From: Eledone cirrhosa
Lineage: Eukaryota; Mollusca; Cephalopoda; Octopoda; Eledonidae
DNA length: 64,000 nucleotides
Assembly: GCA_964016885.1 (NCBI GenBank)
Contig: OZ024743.1
Coordinates: forward strand, 186,751,040 to 186,815,039
Direction of reading: 5' to 3'
Shown here: in pieces, positions 35,350 to 47,409 of the stretch
Layout of the letters: each line of letters begins with the position of its first letter
How positions within the stretch are numbered: the stretch's first letter is position 1
Notes under the pieces: generated by a model
The model's input: only the letters and a program-made list of their open reading frames with translations
Databases searched by the model: none
What the model was told of the DNA's origin: nothing
Position numbers and translations under genes: made by a program

Positions 35350-36780
35350 AAATTACTTTAAAATGCTTGTTGTTGTTGAAGTAAGGAGACAGGATAATAT
35401 TTACTGATGAAAAGACAAAAAATTAGTATGACTGGCAATAATCATATGGCTTATCTTTGGGAACAAATATGTTCACTGAATTAAAGTTTAATTAAAATTA
35501 CATATTAAACTGCGATTTATATAGACAATGGAAAAAATCTATCAGCTATAAGAAATATTTAGAAACAACAAAACAACTGTAGAAAAATAGCAGAAAAAGG
35601 AGCTGCTATGTGGTTGATCATCATATTAGAAATAACAGGCAAATCTTCCACAAATCATACATGCTACTTTTATAAAAGAGAAAGAGCATGCAAGATATAA
35701 TATAGTTCTAGAAACACTGTATAAAAATATATGCCCATGGCTAGAATAACTTTTATCATACGTTGATTCAATCAGGGCTGACATGAGGTTAAACAACAAC
35801 AAGAAAAAGCTTCACTCAAATTATTTCTGAACCTCTTATACATATGAACAACTATGCATTCATTGATATATGAATAACTCCATACAAACACTATCATTCA
35901 CTTACACAGACACATGCTCTTATATTATATCAACAGCAGCTGTTGAAAATGTGAGTGAGGTAATATCTTTTTACGCAGTATGTTGTTCATGCAAAAAGGG
36001 TTTACAATACCATTCATTGGAATCTACCAAGATGTAAGTATCAAAATATCCATGAAATTGAATGTATTCACATCATTGAAAGTAAAGAAAAACATATTCA
36101 TGAATTGCAAAATGTAACAGTATATATAAAAAAAGAAGACTTGTTAAGACTGCCACTTTTTCATCAAACAAAAATGTTACTTGCAATACCAGTAAATAGA
36201 AGTTTTACAGAAAACTGATGTGGAAGAGAAAACTTTTGGATTCTTCTTATAAGCTTATATTCATACATAAATAATGAACTTCCTTACATAAATATAAAAA
36301 AGCTGAAGCTACCACAAAATATTTAATGCTTCCAATTCTGCTTAACTTTGAAAACATGAAAACTTTTTATGTTAGCATTTGATTTTACATATCTAAAGAA
36401 TTAGCTATTGAGTCTACCAGTCACTTGAAAATATCTGAGAGTCAATAAACAAATATTTCAGTTTTAAACATTAATTTATACTCAGGTCACTTATCACTAT
36501 TGCTGGCTGATTAATATGACCTAAAACTAAACAATTTATTCCTAATTGTTTCATTAGATTTGAAATTTTAATCTCAATAGCATTTCTTTCCACCTAGTAA
36601 TGTAAATTAAAAGGACATGGGTATCATATAGTATTCGATATTATTCTGTTGATAGCATTAGTGATCCCAAACAAGGCATGAAATTATATTTGCTTTACAT
36701 GGGAATTAGCAGCTAGATATTTTTGGGGATGAAAATATGTATCATAAATACGAGAATTTATATTAGACTTCAGCACTCTT
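35350..36780. other. Gene-free AT-rich sequence
   Basis: No features identified. Confidence 0.55.
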
Positions 36781-36781
36781 T

Positions 36782-36783
<2 letters not shown>

Positions 36784-36823
<40 letters not shown>

Positions 36824-37046
36824 TCATCATCATCATCATCATCAACGTTTAACGTCCGTGTTCCACGCTTGCATGGGTTTGGACGGGGGTAGTCCCACTT
36901 GAGGCAAGAGTGATTGTCTTGCTCGCATAGGACTGTCTGGCAGGTTTTCTACAGTTGGATGCCCTTCCTAACACCAACCACATTTACAGTGTGGGTCTGG
37001 GAGGTTTTTACCGTGTTGCCTACACGGCCACATTACAGCGTGGACT
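36784..37046 (-). mobile_element. (TA)n plus (GAT)n-family SINE
   Basis: The TA tract (36784-36821) adjoins (ATC)n (36822-36844), then 'gtttaacgtccgtgttccac', 'ggatgcccttcctaac', 'ggaggtttttaccgtgtt'. A second TA tract begins at 37057. Confidence 0.9.
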
Positions 37047-37055
37047 GTGTGTTTT

Positions 37056-37056
<1 letters not shown>

Positions 37057-37138
<82 letters not shown>
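37057..37138. repeat. (TA)n microsatellite
   Basis: TA runs punctuated by CATA. Confidence 0.95.
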
Positions 37139-37300
37139 TTATTAAAATAATAGATTAAAGTTTAAGCAAAGAATCGTTGATTTCACCCTTAACGGGATCT
37201 TCTGAAACTAACAAAGTCAATCTGTGAACGCAGAAGTGAATATTTCAAAAAACGTTGCAACCGGAGGAAGACAGGAAGACGATACTTTGGTTCGTGGAAA

Positions 37301-37565
37301 CGTTCTCTGGCAAAGAACGAAAAAAAAAACGAATATAATATGTCATTATTTGGAACGGTGAAAAACAATTACACGCAAAGACAAAACCGCATTTATGGTA
37401 TAAAAGAATTCGTAGACTAATATTCTATTAGTAGAGACGTTCTCTGGCAATGAACGGAAAAAACGAAGATAATACGTCATATGTGGAGTAGGGAAAACAA
37501 TTGCACGCAAAGACAAAACCACGTAAATGGTATAGCAGAAGTCGTAGACTAAAATTCTAACTAGG
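37301..37565. repeat. Two-copy tandem repeat, about 137-bp period
   Basis: 'cgttctctggcaaagaacg' (37301) recurs as 'cgttctctggcaatgaacgg' (37438), followed in both copies by 'acgcaaagacaaaacc' and a 'gtcgtagacta'-like block ('tcgtagacta' in both). Each unit opens with an inverted repeat GTTCT/AGAAC, degraded in copy 2. Confidence 0.85.
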
Positions 37566-37719
37566 AAACCGAATGATTCTTGGCTTCAGAGTTAAGAATA
37601 AAGTAAATAAAATACAGCGGTAATTGAAATTAAATAAATACATACATGCATCCATATATGTACATACACAAGCGTACGCGAAAACACCGGCCATAGGTAT
37701 GCAAATGCACGCACGTAAA

Positions 37720-37786
37720 CCCCCCCCCCCCCCAAAAAAAAACCCGCTTGCACATACAGAATATATATATATATATATATATATAT
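37720..37786. repeat. Poly-C/poly-A and (TA)n
   Basis: 14 C followed by 9 A, then CA and about 13 TA units. Confidence 0.95.
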
Positions 37787-38019
37787 AGTAAAGAATGAAG
37801 AATAACATGGTCGGTTGTACATAAAGGGTTTATTTACAGCAGCATTAACAATTGTTTCATTAATCAGTTAAATATCACCAATCTAATGTCTTACACCTCA
37901 AGGGAACCACTAATAATGAAAAGGGAAGTGAAATTGGAAATATTTTAAATTATTTTCTTGTTTCCCATTTGAACGGGATTACCTTTAAGAGAATGAGAGA
38001 AAATATAGAAAACTGAGAT

Positions 38020-38960
38020 GTTTCATCATCATCATCATTGCTTTTATATCAGTTTTTCTACACTTGTATCTCTCCACTCACTGCATTTCTTCATCATCTC
38101 CTCTGTGAGTTTCAGTGATTTGAGATCAGGTCTCACCACCTCTGCCCAGTATACCTCTACTGTGTCTTCAATCCACTCACATTTCCTGACACATCTTCAC
38201 CCATCGATCATTATCCATGCATACCACATGTCCATACTAATGTAGTCTTTTCTCCTGCACACCACCTCGGATTCCTGTTAAGCTCAGCTTCTCACTCAGT
38301 TCATCCAAGGTCTATTTTTCTTCACATTTACATTACACATCCAACGAAGCATGGCTGTTTCATTTCTCTCCAGTCTTTGCATGTCTTCTGCAGTCAGTGC
38401 CCATAATTCACTACGATGCAGCATTGCACTTCGCACACAGGCATCATACAATTGTCCTTTTGTACATCAGGAGAAACCTTCTAAATCCAATTTCCTTAAG
38501 GATCACCACATAATAGATTGAGTTATTCTGTCAAAGACCTTTTCTAGATCAACAAATGCTAAATATAGTGGCTTATTCTTTGCTAGGAACTTCCTTGTAG
38601 TTGCCTCACTAAGAAGAGGACATCTGTAATACTTTTCCCAGGTATGAAACTAAATTGCATCTTGTCTAATTTGACGCTTTCCTTAATTAGCTGCGCTATA
38701 ACTCCATTACTTTCATAACTTGGTCCATTATTTTTATTCCTCTATATTTGCTCCTTTCTAGAAGCATTGCTTTTGCCTTTGTAGCAATTTATGATTGTAC
38801 TGCTATGCTAGTCATTGGGTATGACTCTGTCCTGTATTACCTGTTTGACTATGTGAGTTACTAGCTTTAGCATCTCAGCAACTATGTCTGACAGTCCTAC
38901 AGTTTTATCATTCTTCATCTCTTTGATTGCTTCTTTGACCCTATAACTGTCAATTCTAAT
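38020..38960 (-). pseudogene. LINE ORF2 remnant (family A), internally deleted
   Basis: (ATC)n at the low end marks the 3' tail. Minus-strand reading toward lower coordinates: RT region with ITDVLFLVRQLQ and a KSLFD-like version of the KAFDRVP block, then directly QLYDACVRSAMLH.SELW, AEDMQRLERNETAMLRWMC. The YADD and Cys-rich segment present in the copy at 48262-49491 is missing, so about 0.5 kb was lost near 38475. Many stops. Confidence 0.75.
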
Positions 38961-38964
38961 AGAT

Positions 38965-41900
38965 GGTCTTTCTGTTGGAGGTAGTTTCTCTTCCTACCAT
39001 TCATTCTCTATATTCATCAATCTCTCATAGTAACATTTCTAATTTCAACAGATTTGTTCCCAACATCTTGATTTACACTAACACTTCGTGTCTTTTGTCC
39101 TCACTTCTGAAGAGATTGGCAAACGTTCTTCTCTACACTGGAAATATTATGTGATAAAGATGAAGTATTTTGAAAAATATTTAAAGTAGGTAGTATTGAA
39201 AATTGTTAGGACATTAAATGAAACCATGGATGTTAAATTGTAAACAGTTTGACATGTTTTATTCCTTATTTGTAGGGTTATTTCCTTCTAATTTTCCCCT
39301 TTTAATACAAACTTTCCAGTAAAAATAATGTATAATTATTGCATCTGAAAATGGAAAAACATTGGGATTACAAAACTTTTAGTGATTAAACAAATAAGCA
39401 CCAACCTTACTTATATCATTCAGCATTGTCACTTTGTTACTAAAACTGTACAATTTGTCACCCAGATCCTTTGCCCAATGTTGTACTCTGTAAAAAAGTG
39501 AAACGAGATAAAAATTAGTGCACAATATAAATTATTCAACTGCAATGTCTACAATAAATAATACATGGCTAACATATGTCAGAAGAAGTCTAAGACAAAA
39601 CAAGAAGTTAAAAACCTTAAAGGTCATTTATTATATTTTTTAGTAACAAAACTAGCAAACTATTATCTAATTTATAAGAGCACTTATATAATCTATTATT
39701 ATACTGTCAGCATCTTGATTTTGTTGCAATGTAATTGATTTGTTTAGAAAGCAATGCTAGAAACCTATATAATAAAACATTTTGTATAACTGGATATATT
39801 ATGTAGCAATCTAAAATTGCAATCAATTCTTTTCTCAACTGCTTCACTTTTCAATATGCTGAAATGAGAATTAACAACTCAAATATATATTATTGAATCT
39901 ATAATGTAGTTGAGAAGTCAAACTTATGATAACTGCACTGCAAAGCAATTGTGTATTAAGAAATGATATTCCAATTATCAAGTCTTTGTTTTGAGTTTAT
40001 GAATCAGTGAACAGATAAATTGAGGATTTAATCAACAAATGTTTAGGATTAAAACTGAGTAAAGTTTGATTTAATTGGTTTTAAGGGGAAATGGACAGAA
40101 ACATTGATTTGTTTAATTAATTAATACTGCTTCAATGATTTCCTGGTAATAGACAAAACAATGGGATATTAAAATAGAATACAATATTAGTAATAAATTA
40201 TTTAAAAATCAAAGTGAAGACACTCAAAATGAATTATGAAATACTTTTCTAAATTCGTATGTATCAGTCAAACTAATATATGGAAGTCAAAAACATTTCT
40301 TACTTCAAGTTAAGTAGGATTTACAATCTACAATCAAAAAAGCAATGTGTATGTATTCATATATGATTTTGATGTTATTTCCATGACTAAAGGGTGAATA
40401 TAATTTATATTGTAGAAATGTTATTTGTAATAACTAATACCAATAGAAGATATGTGCATCCTACTAATGGTGTCTTTGGATGCTGTTCAATTATTGATTC
40501 AGAAGGAACAGGTTGTTTTCTAAAGAATGCTTCTGTTTTCATAGTTTATGTTCATTGATTGTTTACTAATATTTTAATGTCAATTTAATACCTATTTACT
40601 GCCTAGTTCACCATGGTTTTATTGATATTCTGGGCTTTACATTCTCTTACATTTTATAAATAAAATTCATCCTGTTATTAGCAAGGTTTAGAACAGTGCA
40701 GCGATTTACCCCAAAGCAATAATACTTTCTATCTCTTTCTTTTACAAACTTGTACTCACGAATGTTAGTAAACTTTCATATCTTGTGTTGTAAACTAACA
40801 TTAATATTTTTCTTTTCTTTCACAATGGCAAAGCAAAAGAAATGTCTGAATTCAAAATAACAACATGTATTATTCACGCATTTATCTCTTGTATTACAAG
40901 AATTACATGTTGTTTAAATTAAAGAAATATAATTCCTATTGATGACATTAAATAGTTTATGAAAGAATTGAATTAGCTTCCAAATCCTTTTTGTTTCTAA
41001 TTATCGTAATACTCATGAATACAATAGCACTTTTCAGCAAATTTATTCTTAATGAAAAGCATTAAGAACATATTCTTTCTTTTCCTCTCGTGATTTGACA
41101 TTAGGTTAACTTCTCTTTTCCATTTCCCTTCTTAACTATATGTTTTATGTGAAAATGGGAACATAAACTGTTGACTCAATTTATTGTTTTAAGATTTCTC
41201 TTTTTTTGTGGCTTTCTCTTGAAGAAATTTGTGATAGTATTCCAAAATATCTGGAAAGGCAAAAGTTACCTGAAAGTTTTATTTCTGCAAATAATGTTGG
41301 AACATGACTAATTAAACTCCTTATAAATATATAACAATTTAGAGTTTATTATTTCAATATTTCCAGTGGTTACTGCTCTTTTACATAAATACTGTTATAC
41401 TATTCTCAGAATGCTGAATCTCACAAAGGAGATGACAATTGCAGCATGCTGAGAAACACTGAGCTGGAGAGATCTTGCCCTATCCATGCCAATACAGAAA
41501 AGGGGATCTAAAAATGATGACAATAAACATTATTATAAATGCTTCCAAACACTATTTATTGTAGCTGTATAGAAAAAGATCTCATATACAAAGTAACAAA
41601 GGAATTCCTATATAGTTGCTTGATTTGCTAGAAACAGCAGCTAAATCACTCTCAAATTATACTGTTTAATCTTAAAAAGAATATATTGAATGAAGTATTC
41701 ATATATATACAAATTGATGAGAGGATTACAGCAAAAATACCATTAATTACATGTTTGCTCGGATTTGATCTTGGGCTAAGCAACAATAACAAAAATAATA
41801 TCATGTATGAAGTCTACAATTTACAATTGTAATTTTGATAGTGCTATAATGTTAATATAAAATAAATTGTCATACAAAACTTATGCTTAACTTTGAATTT

Positions 41901-42125
41901 CAAGAATAATAAGCAAGTGATAACATTTCTCTGTTTTGATATGAGGTTAATCTACCACAAGTAGTATTTACACATGATATGGCATCTGTTCCACCATCCC
42001 CAACAGAAGACCTGCAAGAACATAAAAGGAAGTATCTTGCCTACAGACACAATGGAATGCATGTAGTGAATTTCAATTTATGACATGAGTTCAACTATAT
42101 AAAAGTTATGACAACTTCCCTAGTG
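38965..42125. other. Gene-free AT-rich sequence
   Basis: Over 3 kb with no repeats, domains or structured RNAs that I can recognise, apart from a possible LINE-derived edge before about 39150 and a faint SINE tail near 41485 ('ctatccatgccaatac'). Confidence 0.55.
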
Positions 42126-42164
42126 CTGGCACCATGATAAAATAAACTCAGTACAGAAAGTATG

Positions 42165-42295
42165 TAAGCAAGCTGTAAGCCCCCAGCCCATCTGAGAGGT
42201 CAGTAGCTTCACTTGTGTATTGATTCTGCCTGTGAAGATCTATGTAACACTTGCTAGAAAGAAAGACAGATATTAAATGATGATGATACTGATGA
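42165..42295 (+). mobile_element. (GAT)n-tailed SINE, diverged subtype
   Basis: 'cttgtgtattgattctgcct', 'gaagatctatgtaac', 'ttaaatgatgatgat'. Compare 30725. Confidence 0.65.
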
Positions 42296-42299
42296 AATG

Positions 42300-43230
42300 A
42301 ATTGTTACTTTAATAACTTATCCATCCCGCTGTTTTTACTCAAGAAGTTTCATAAAACAAAGTTTGAATAAGTGCTAATATTTTATAATAACATTTACAA
42401 GCACAATGTTAGCACAAAGAATATTTCATATCTTAGATGTTAAAATTGCTGTTGAAACAAATAATTTATATAAAAAAATGTTAAGCCTTTTGAAAGTGTT
42501 GTATTGCATCATTTGATAATGCAAAGATGCTATGTATTGATGATTTAAATGAGAAAATATTTGAGTAAATAAATGGCATATAGTTAATTATAAGATGCAT
42601 TTAAAAAAATGGCACAATGTGATTATATAGATTACTAGCAGGACCCATTCATTCATACAAAACATGTTTATAGGACAAGTGGAGCAAAAAGATTCATTAA
42701 AATTGTTTTCTTTTTATGCACAGACAGATATAGCTAATTTCCTGACATAATCCCTACACCTACAAAAATTAGATGGACAATGTTTTTTATGAAAAATATT
42801 TCAAGTTAACGCTTTCTTTGAATAATGTTTTCGTTAAAACAAAATACGCAGTTTATTTGCAAAGCCAGGAGTATTAATTAGATCTCATGATATACGAAAT
42901 TAACAGTGACTGTAGGAGGTGGGATCTTTCATGGAGTTAAGAATAATTTTTAATAGACAACAGAGTGAAATATTTTATAGTTGGTCAGTATGTTTGAAAA
43001 GATGTTTGTTTTTTACTTCTTTCTGTACTGTGATCAGACTGGGTACTGTATTCAAGGTTTTAATCAATCATATTGTACCTAATACTTCTTTCAGTCTGGT
43101 TCTTATTTAGCAATCACTATTTGTTGTACTGCTAAGTGGTGGTGTTAACTGGAAAATAAAACAACACAACATAAACAACACTGTCTGGTGCAAATACAAA
43201 CACAAATATGGATGGACACACACACACACA
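42300..43230. other. No gene seen
   Basis: AT-rich; a short open frame at 42919-43110 has no recognisable features. Confidence 0.5.
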
Positions 43231-43234
43231 CATA

Positions 43235-43385
43235 CACATGCGGTTTCTGCCAAACAAATTTCACACACAATATGTTGGTCAATCCGAGGTTATAGTAAAA
43301 GACACTTGCTCGAGGTGCTGCACAGTAAGATCGAACCCAGAACCTTGATATTGGGAAGTGAACTTCTTAACTATACAACCATACA
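43235..43385 (-). mobile_element. tRNA-headed SINE, second type
   Basis: The minus strand reads 'gttgtatagttaagaagttc' and the clear B box 'ggttctgggttcgatctt', then 'cctcgagcaagtgtctttta' and 'ctgccaaa' reversed parts. The head resembles a tRNA with an intact T-loop motif GGTTCGAtC, distinct from the SINE at 25482. Confidence 0.8.
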
Positions 43386-43389
43386 TAAG

Positions 43390-46220
43390 GAAATTTACTA
43401 TACATTCTTTGACAGGATTATATATCTTTAACAGCTTCATCTAATCTAATCTAAGCTTACATTCATATGTTAAGAATGACATTGAATGTCCCTTGGAGAG
43501 ATCGTCTGATCAATGAGCAACCGAATCAGAACCTTTGTTGAGAATCAGATATCATCAGTGAGTGTAGAGTCAAATTCACAGGACATTGCTGGAGAGTTAA
43601 AGACGAAATTATGTTTGTCTAAGCTCAAATTCAACCACATATTTTAGTAAGTTTACATATAGTTATTTGATCCCATCTTCTCCTTAATCAGTACATCACT
43701 AACTCCATACATCAACAAATGGTCTGAATTAACCCTTGTTGTTAATTCTAAGGATTGTTTATTCAATTCCATTCATGGGTCAAATAGGTTTATCTTGGTG
43801 TGTCTTACTTATATTTAGCCTTGACTCACTGTTCCTCTTCTGTGCACTTTTTCTCTTTAGTTGTCGCCATGTTCTTATATTCTCTAGAAGCTGACCTATA
43901 CGAAACACTTCACTCTGATAGCAGCGATAGTAAAAATTTTGCTACTAATCTTATCAGATATTTTGTCGTTATTTTCATTTGTTAAAGTGTCTGCTTCATT
44001 TGCTTCTTCGTTTGAATTCATTTATTTTGGCATGTATATTTTTCAAATTTTGTGTTATTGTTTTCAAAATTTTTATCAAGAATTTTGGGAACATATACTC
44101 TGCTACAATGATTGTGGTTACTCAAGAAGAAGCAATATTGAATAACTAGTAAACAATCCACAGACACTCATATCTAAACGACCTTAGACCTACTTTAAGG
44201 GCGGAGATCTGAAAGTTTCAGAATTCTCTTCTTTATGAAATAAAACAAAAACGTTTTCCATCATCGAATAAATCATGGTAAAACCCAATTGTTCATGGAG
44301 TTATTGTAAAGAAACTCATACCATACAACAGCAATAACAGCAACAATAATACATATAATACATACATATGCCTGAGTGTATTAGTATACATGTATGCAAT
44401 AGATATTTACAGTGAAATTTATTACTTTGCAACAAACAATAATTTTGGTCTTTTATAAGCTTGTTTAATATATGAAGGAAACAACTCTCTTTTTCTCTCG
44501 GTAGATTTTCTTTACTTTTCAACTATAAATCATTTTTATGCAGTAATAATTTCATGGAATTCTATTGCTTGGTATTGATAAATAATGAAAATGGTCAAAT
44601 GGGCATTCTGTTTCTATTTTATTTCTCTGTAATGTTTGACCATATCTTAAATGTGTATGTATGAATAAACACAAATGTAGAATGAAATGAAATTAAAATA
44701 ATAAAATGTAAGCTCAATGGTAACTCTAATTCTGTTTATGTTGACATTTTGAGGGTTCTGTTCTCCATATATTTCTTTTATGAAATTGAATGGAGCTGTA
44801 ACATCAAAATATTCAAGGACACTTGCATTATCATCATCATCATCATTGTTCAATATCAGTTTTCTCTGTTTGCAAGGGTTGAATGTTTTGTTACAGACTG
44901 GTCAGTATTCAAGTGGAGTAACTGACACACTGTTGGACCAGGGACGCATCATATAAATGGAATTAGCATGCAGATAATACAAGGCTTCATGAATTATTGC
45001 AGTTCAGTAAAGGGGTCTTTTAATTTCAATCTAATCTTCAGATATTCTAACCAAATACAATATCAGGTTTGAAATGAGAAAGAAGCTGTTATCTTAAAAG
45101 GTTTAAAATCTGTCGCTTATCCTCTTCTAGAGGGTAAAAGAAAATTTAATTATTTGACATACCAGATGCAAATAAATTTTATGATTAATACAAACTACAC
45201 TTTTAAGGAGCAATAGAGATTTTGTATATTTGTTTAGCAAATGCTATAGTTTATCATTAGTGAAATTAACTATGCTATGTCAATGTTGTTGTTGGTTTGT
45301 TTAGTCAGCAGAAGGCTTGGTTCATACAAAGATAGTTTGATTATATTCTTTTTAATTAATTGGAGATTTGTGTTTAATTGAAGTAATACAATATTTATAT
45401 TTCTAAAATTTCCTCTCTCTTTCTTTCACATATATTTCTTCTATGCAATTTTATGTGTAGACTACAATAAACAAATTTATCAAAAGTGATATTTTTGTTA
45501 AAATAGTAAAAGGCTTGTCATTTCCTAATGTTACTATATTCAATAAATACTGAAGAAAAAGAAATTGTACTATATATATTTATATGGCCTAGATCCTAAC
45601 AGTAAGTCATTATCTCTCTCTAAATGAGATAATGATTTGAGAATATATCTGATCTTTATGAACATCATACCATTTTTGCTCAGAAAATTTCTTTAACAAC
45701 CATGCTTTGCACTAACTTTTTAAACTAAGACAATTTTCAAAGTAAGAAAAAACACTTTCAGTAATATTGTTTGAAGTATAAAAGTATGAAACAATTTTCA
45801 GAAAATTATCTTTTTGATTTGTGCTAAGTTGCACCAATTACTTTGTCATCAATAGACTGATGAAATCACTTAATTTCTGTCTAATAATAATGCTTAAATG
45901 GTACTAAACCTCAAAGAGTTCTACATTCATTAGTGATTTTATTGAAAATAATGAATGTCTGAAATAATTTTGAGTAATCATTTAAATAGTTTGGTTCTAA
46001 GAACTGTCAAAACTTGGTAAAATGTTAATGACATGATTTCATTTTTATCAGTAAATTGAAAAGGTAGTTTTCTTTCAGACTGATATAGCTGGCACCAGGT
46101 AAAAAATATTCAATATAATTATGATATTGTCAAAATAAAATTTGCAGGTTGCAATGTATAATTTTGAAAAATATATATTTGCAATTCCTATAAAATCAAA
46201 ACCCAATAAGGAAAGTGCAT
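43390..46220. other. Gene-free AT-rich sequence
   Basis: Contains only a short (ATC)n tail fragment with 'tttgcaagggttgaatg' at 44824-44900 (minus), the 3' end of an eroded SINE/LINE. The same tail type occurs at 63725. Confidence 0.55.
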
Positions 46221-46229
46221 AGATGGCTC

Positions 46230-46410
46230 ATATTGTTTCTGATATAGGCACAAGCCCAGAAATTGCAAGGAGGGCTAGCTGTTCCAGTATTTTATAAATA
46301 TCAGAAGGATGACAGGCAAAGTTGACAGTAGGATTTGAACTGAGAACGTAAATAGCTGTGAAACATACTAGAAGGTATTTTGTCTAACAACGTAAGGATT
46401 TTGCCAATAT
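46230..46410 (-). mobile_element. Old cephalopod SINE
   Basis: Keeps 'ggcacaagcccagaaattgc', 'gatgacaggcaaagttgac', 'ggatttgaactgagaacg'. Confidence 0.7.
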
Positions 46411-46477
46411 TCCACCATAATTCTTATTAATAACATTTTTGTATTTTAAAATACTATGGATAACTTTATTTTATACC

Positions 46478-46522
<45 letters not shown>

Positions 46523-46607
46523 AATATATGTATATAATAAAAAAGAAAATTTCGCTCTACATGGCTGAATACAATAAATGTAATCTGAGTTTTTCAAATA
46601 TTAATAA

Positions 46608-46715
46608 TTGTTTCTACTATTAGCACAAGGCCAGCAATTACCCAGTACATTACTGGTACTTTATTTTATGCATCAAATCATGGTGTCCAACCCTCTACCG
46701 ATACTGCCAATTCAT
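46608..46715 (-). mobile_element. Cephalopod SINE, internally deleted, inserted in the retrozyme-like unit
   Basis: Has 'ggccagcaattacccagt' and 'ctctaccgatactgcc' but lacks the B-box part. Flanked by 'atattaataa' on both sides (46598 and 46716). The uninterrupted sequence survives in the second unit at about 47160. Confidence 0.9.
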
Positions 46716-46819
46716 ATATTAATAATAACGTTTGATTCGTTTGCAATTTTGCAAACAAGCCTCAATTTTAACGCCATGTCAGTAGAATGAACACTTCATT
46801 CTTGCTCTTGTGTTGGCAT

Positions 46820-46885
46820 GTGAACAGAACTGCAGACACTAATGTTTCTGGGTATTACCCTTCATCAGTACAGCTCACTGTTCAC
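46820..46885 (-). ncRNA. Hammerhead ribozyme, type I
   Basis: Minus strand: outer stem I GTGAACA/TGTTCAC (7 bp), internal loop GTGAG versus TTC, inner stem I CTGTA/TGCAG (one G.U). Core CTGATGA (plus 46862-46868). A, stem II GGGT/ACCC with loop AAT, A, then GAA. Stem III ACA/TGT with loop TTAG. GTC triplet with the scissile bond between 46835 and 46834. The only irregularity is an A.A pair at the base of stem II. The bipartite stem I with internal loop is the arrangement that natural hammerheads use for loop contacts. Confidence 0.85.
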
Positions 46886-46939
46886 CTGCCTAACTGTCAG
46901 AGCTAGTGAAAATATATACTATTTTCAAAAATACACAGT

Positions 46940-47047
46940 GACTGATCGGCCTGATTTGCATATTAGCAGACTGGCTGATCAGTCAGATCTGCATATTAGC
47001 AGATCCACTGATCAGCCAGATTTGCATATCAGCAGACTGGTCAGTCA
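46940..47047. repeat. Three tandem 33-bp units with octamer and TGATCAG
   Basis: Each unit carries a TGATC(A/G)G core, then 'atttgcatat' (or 'atctgcatat'), then 'agcaga'. The ATTTGCAT octamer and the TGATCA palindrome recur at fixed spacing inside the retrozyme-like unit, downstream of the hammerhead on the plus strand and so upstream in its sense. Confidence 0.85.
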
Positions 47048-47129
47048 GTTTCCTGTATATGAGCGATAATTGGCCGGCTTTGCCAAATTCAAATAAAAAA
47101 GAAAATTTTGCTCTATACAATAAATTTCA

Positions 47130-47395
47130 CTGAATATAATAAATGTAATCTGAGTTTTTCGAATATTAATAACAACATTCGATTTGTTTGTAATTATGCA
47201 AACAAGCCTCAATTTTATAGCCATGTCAGTAGAATGAACACTTCAATCTTGCTCTATTCGCATTCCAACACAAGAGCAAGAATGAAGTGTTCATTCTACT
47301 GTCATGGCTATAAAATTGAGGCTTGTTTGCATAATTGCAAACAAATCGAATGTTATTATTAATATTCAAAAAACTCAGATTACATTTATATATAT
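47130..47395. repeat. Long hairpin, about 125-bp arms
   Basis: 47130-47256 and 47267-47395 are near-perfect reverse complements, with blocks such as 'gcaaacaagcctcaatttta' and 'cagtagaatgaacacttc' on the left arm. The turn-around point equals the position in the first unit just outside the hammerhead (about 46819). Confidence 0.92.
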
Positions 47396-47409
47396 ATATA
47401 TTCTAATAA

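Larger units (their letters stand above)
46537..47395 (-). mobile_element. Retrozyme-like tandem/inverted element with hammerhead
   Basis: A unit starting at 46537 ('agaaaatttcgctctac') recurs at 47093 ('agaaaattttgctctatac'). Between the starts lie 556 bases, or about 437 once the SINE at 46608-46715 and its duplicated target are removed. The second unit stops at about 47262 and turns into an inverted copy of itself that ends at 47395. On the minus strand the first unit holds a hammerhead ribozyme. A several-hundred-base tandem unit with a hammerhead and no ORF matches the description of animal retrozymes. The inverted copy resembles what the PLEs here do. That it moves as a retrozyme is inference. 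Confidence 0.65.
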
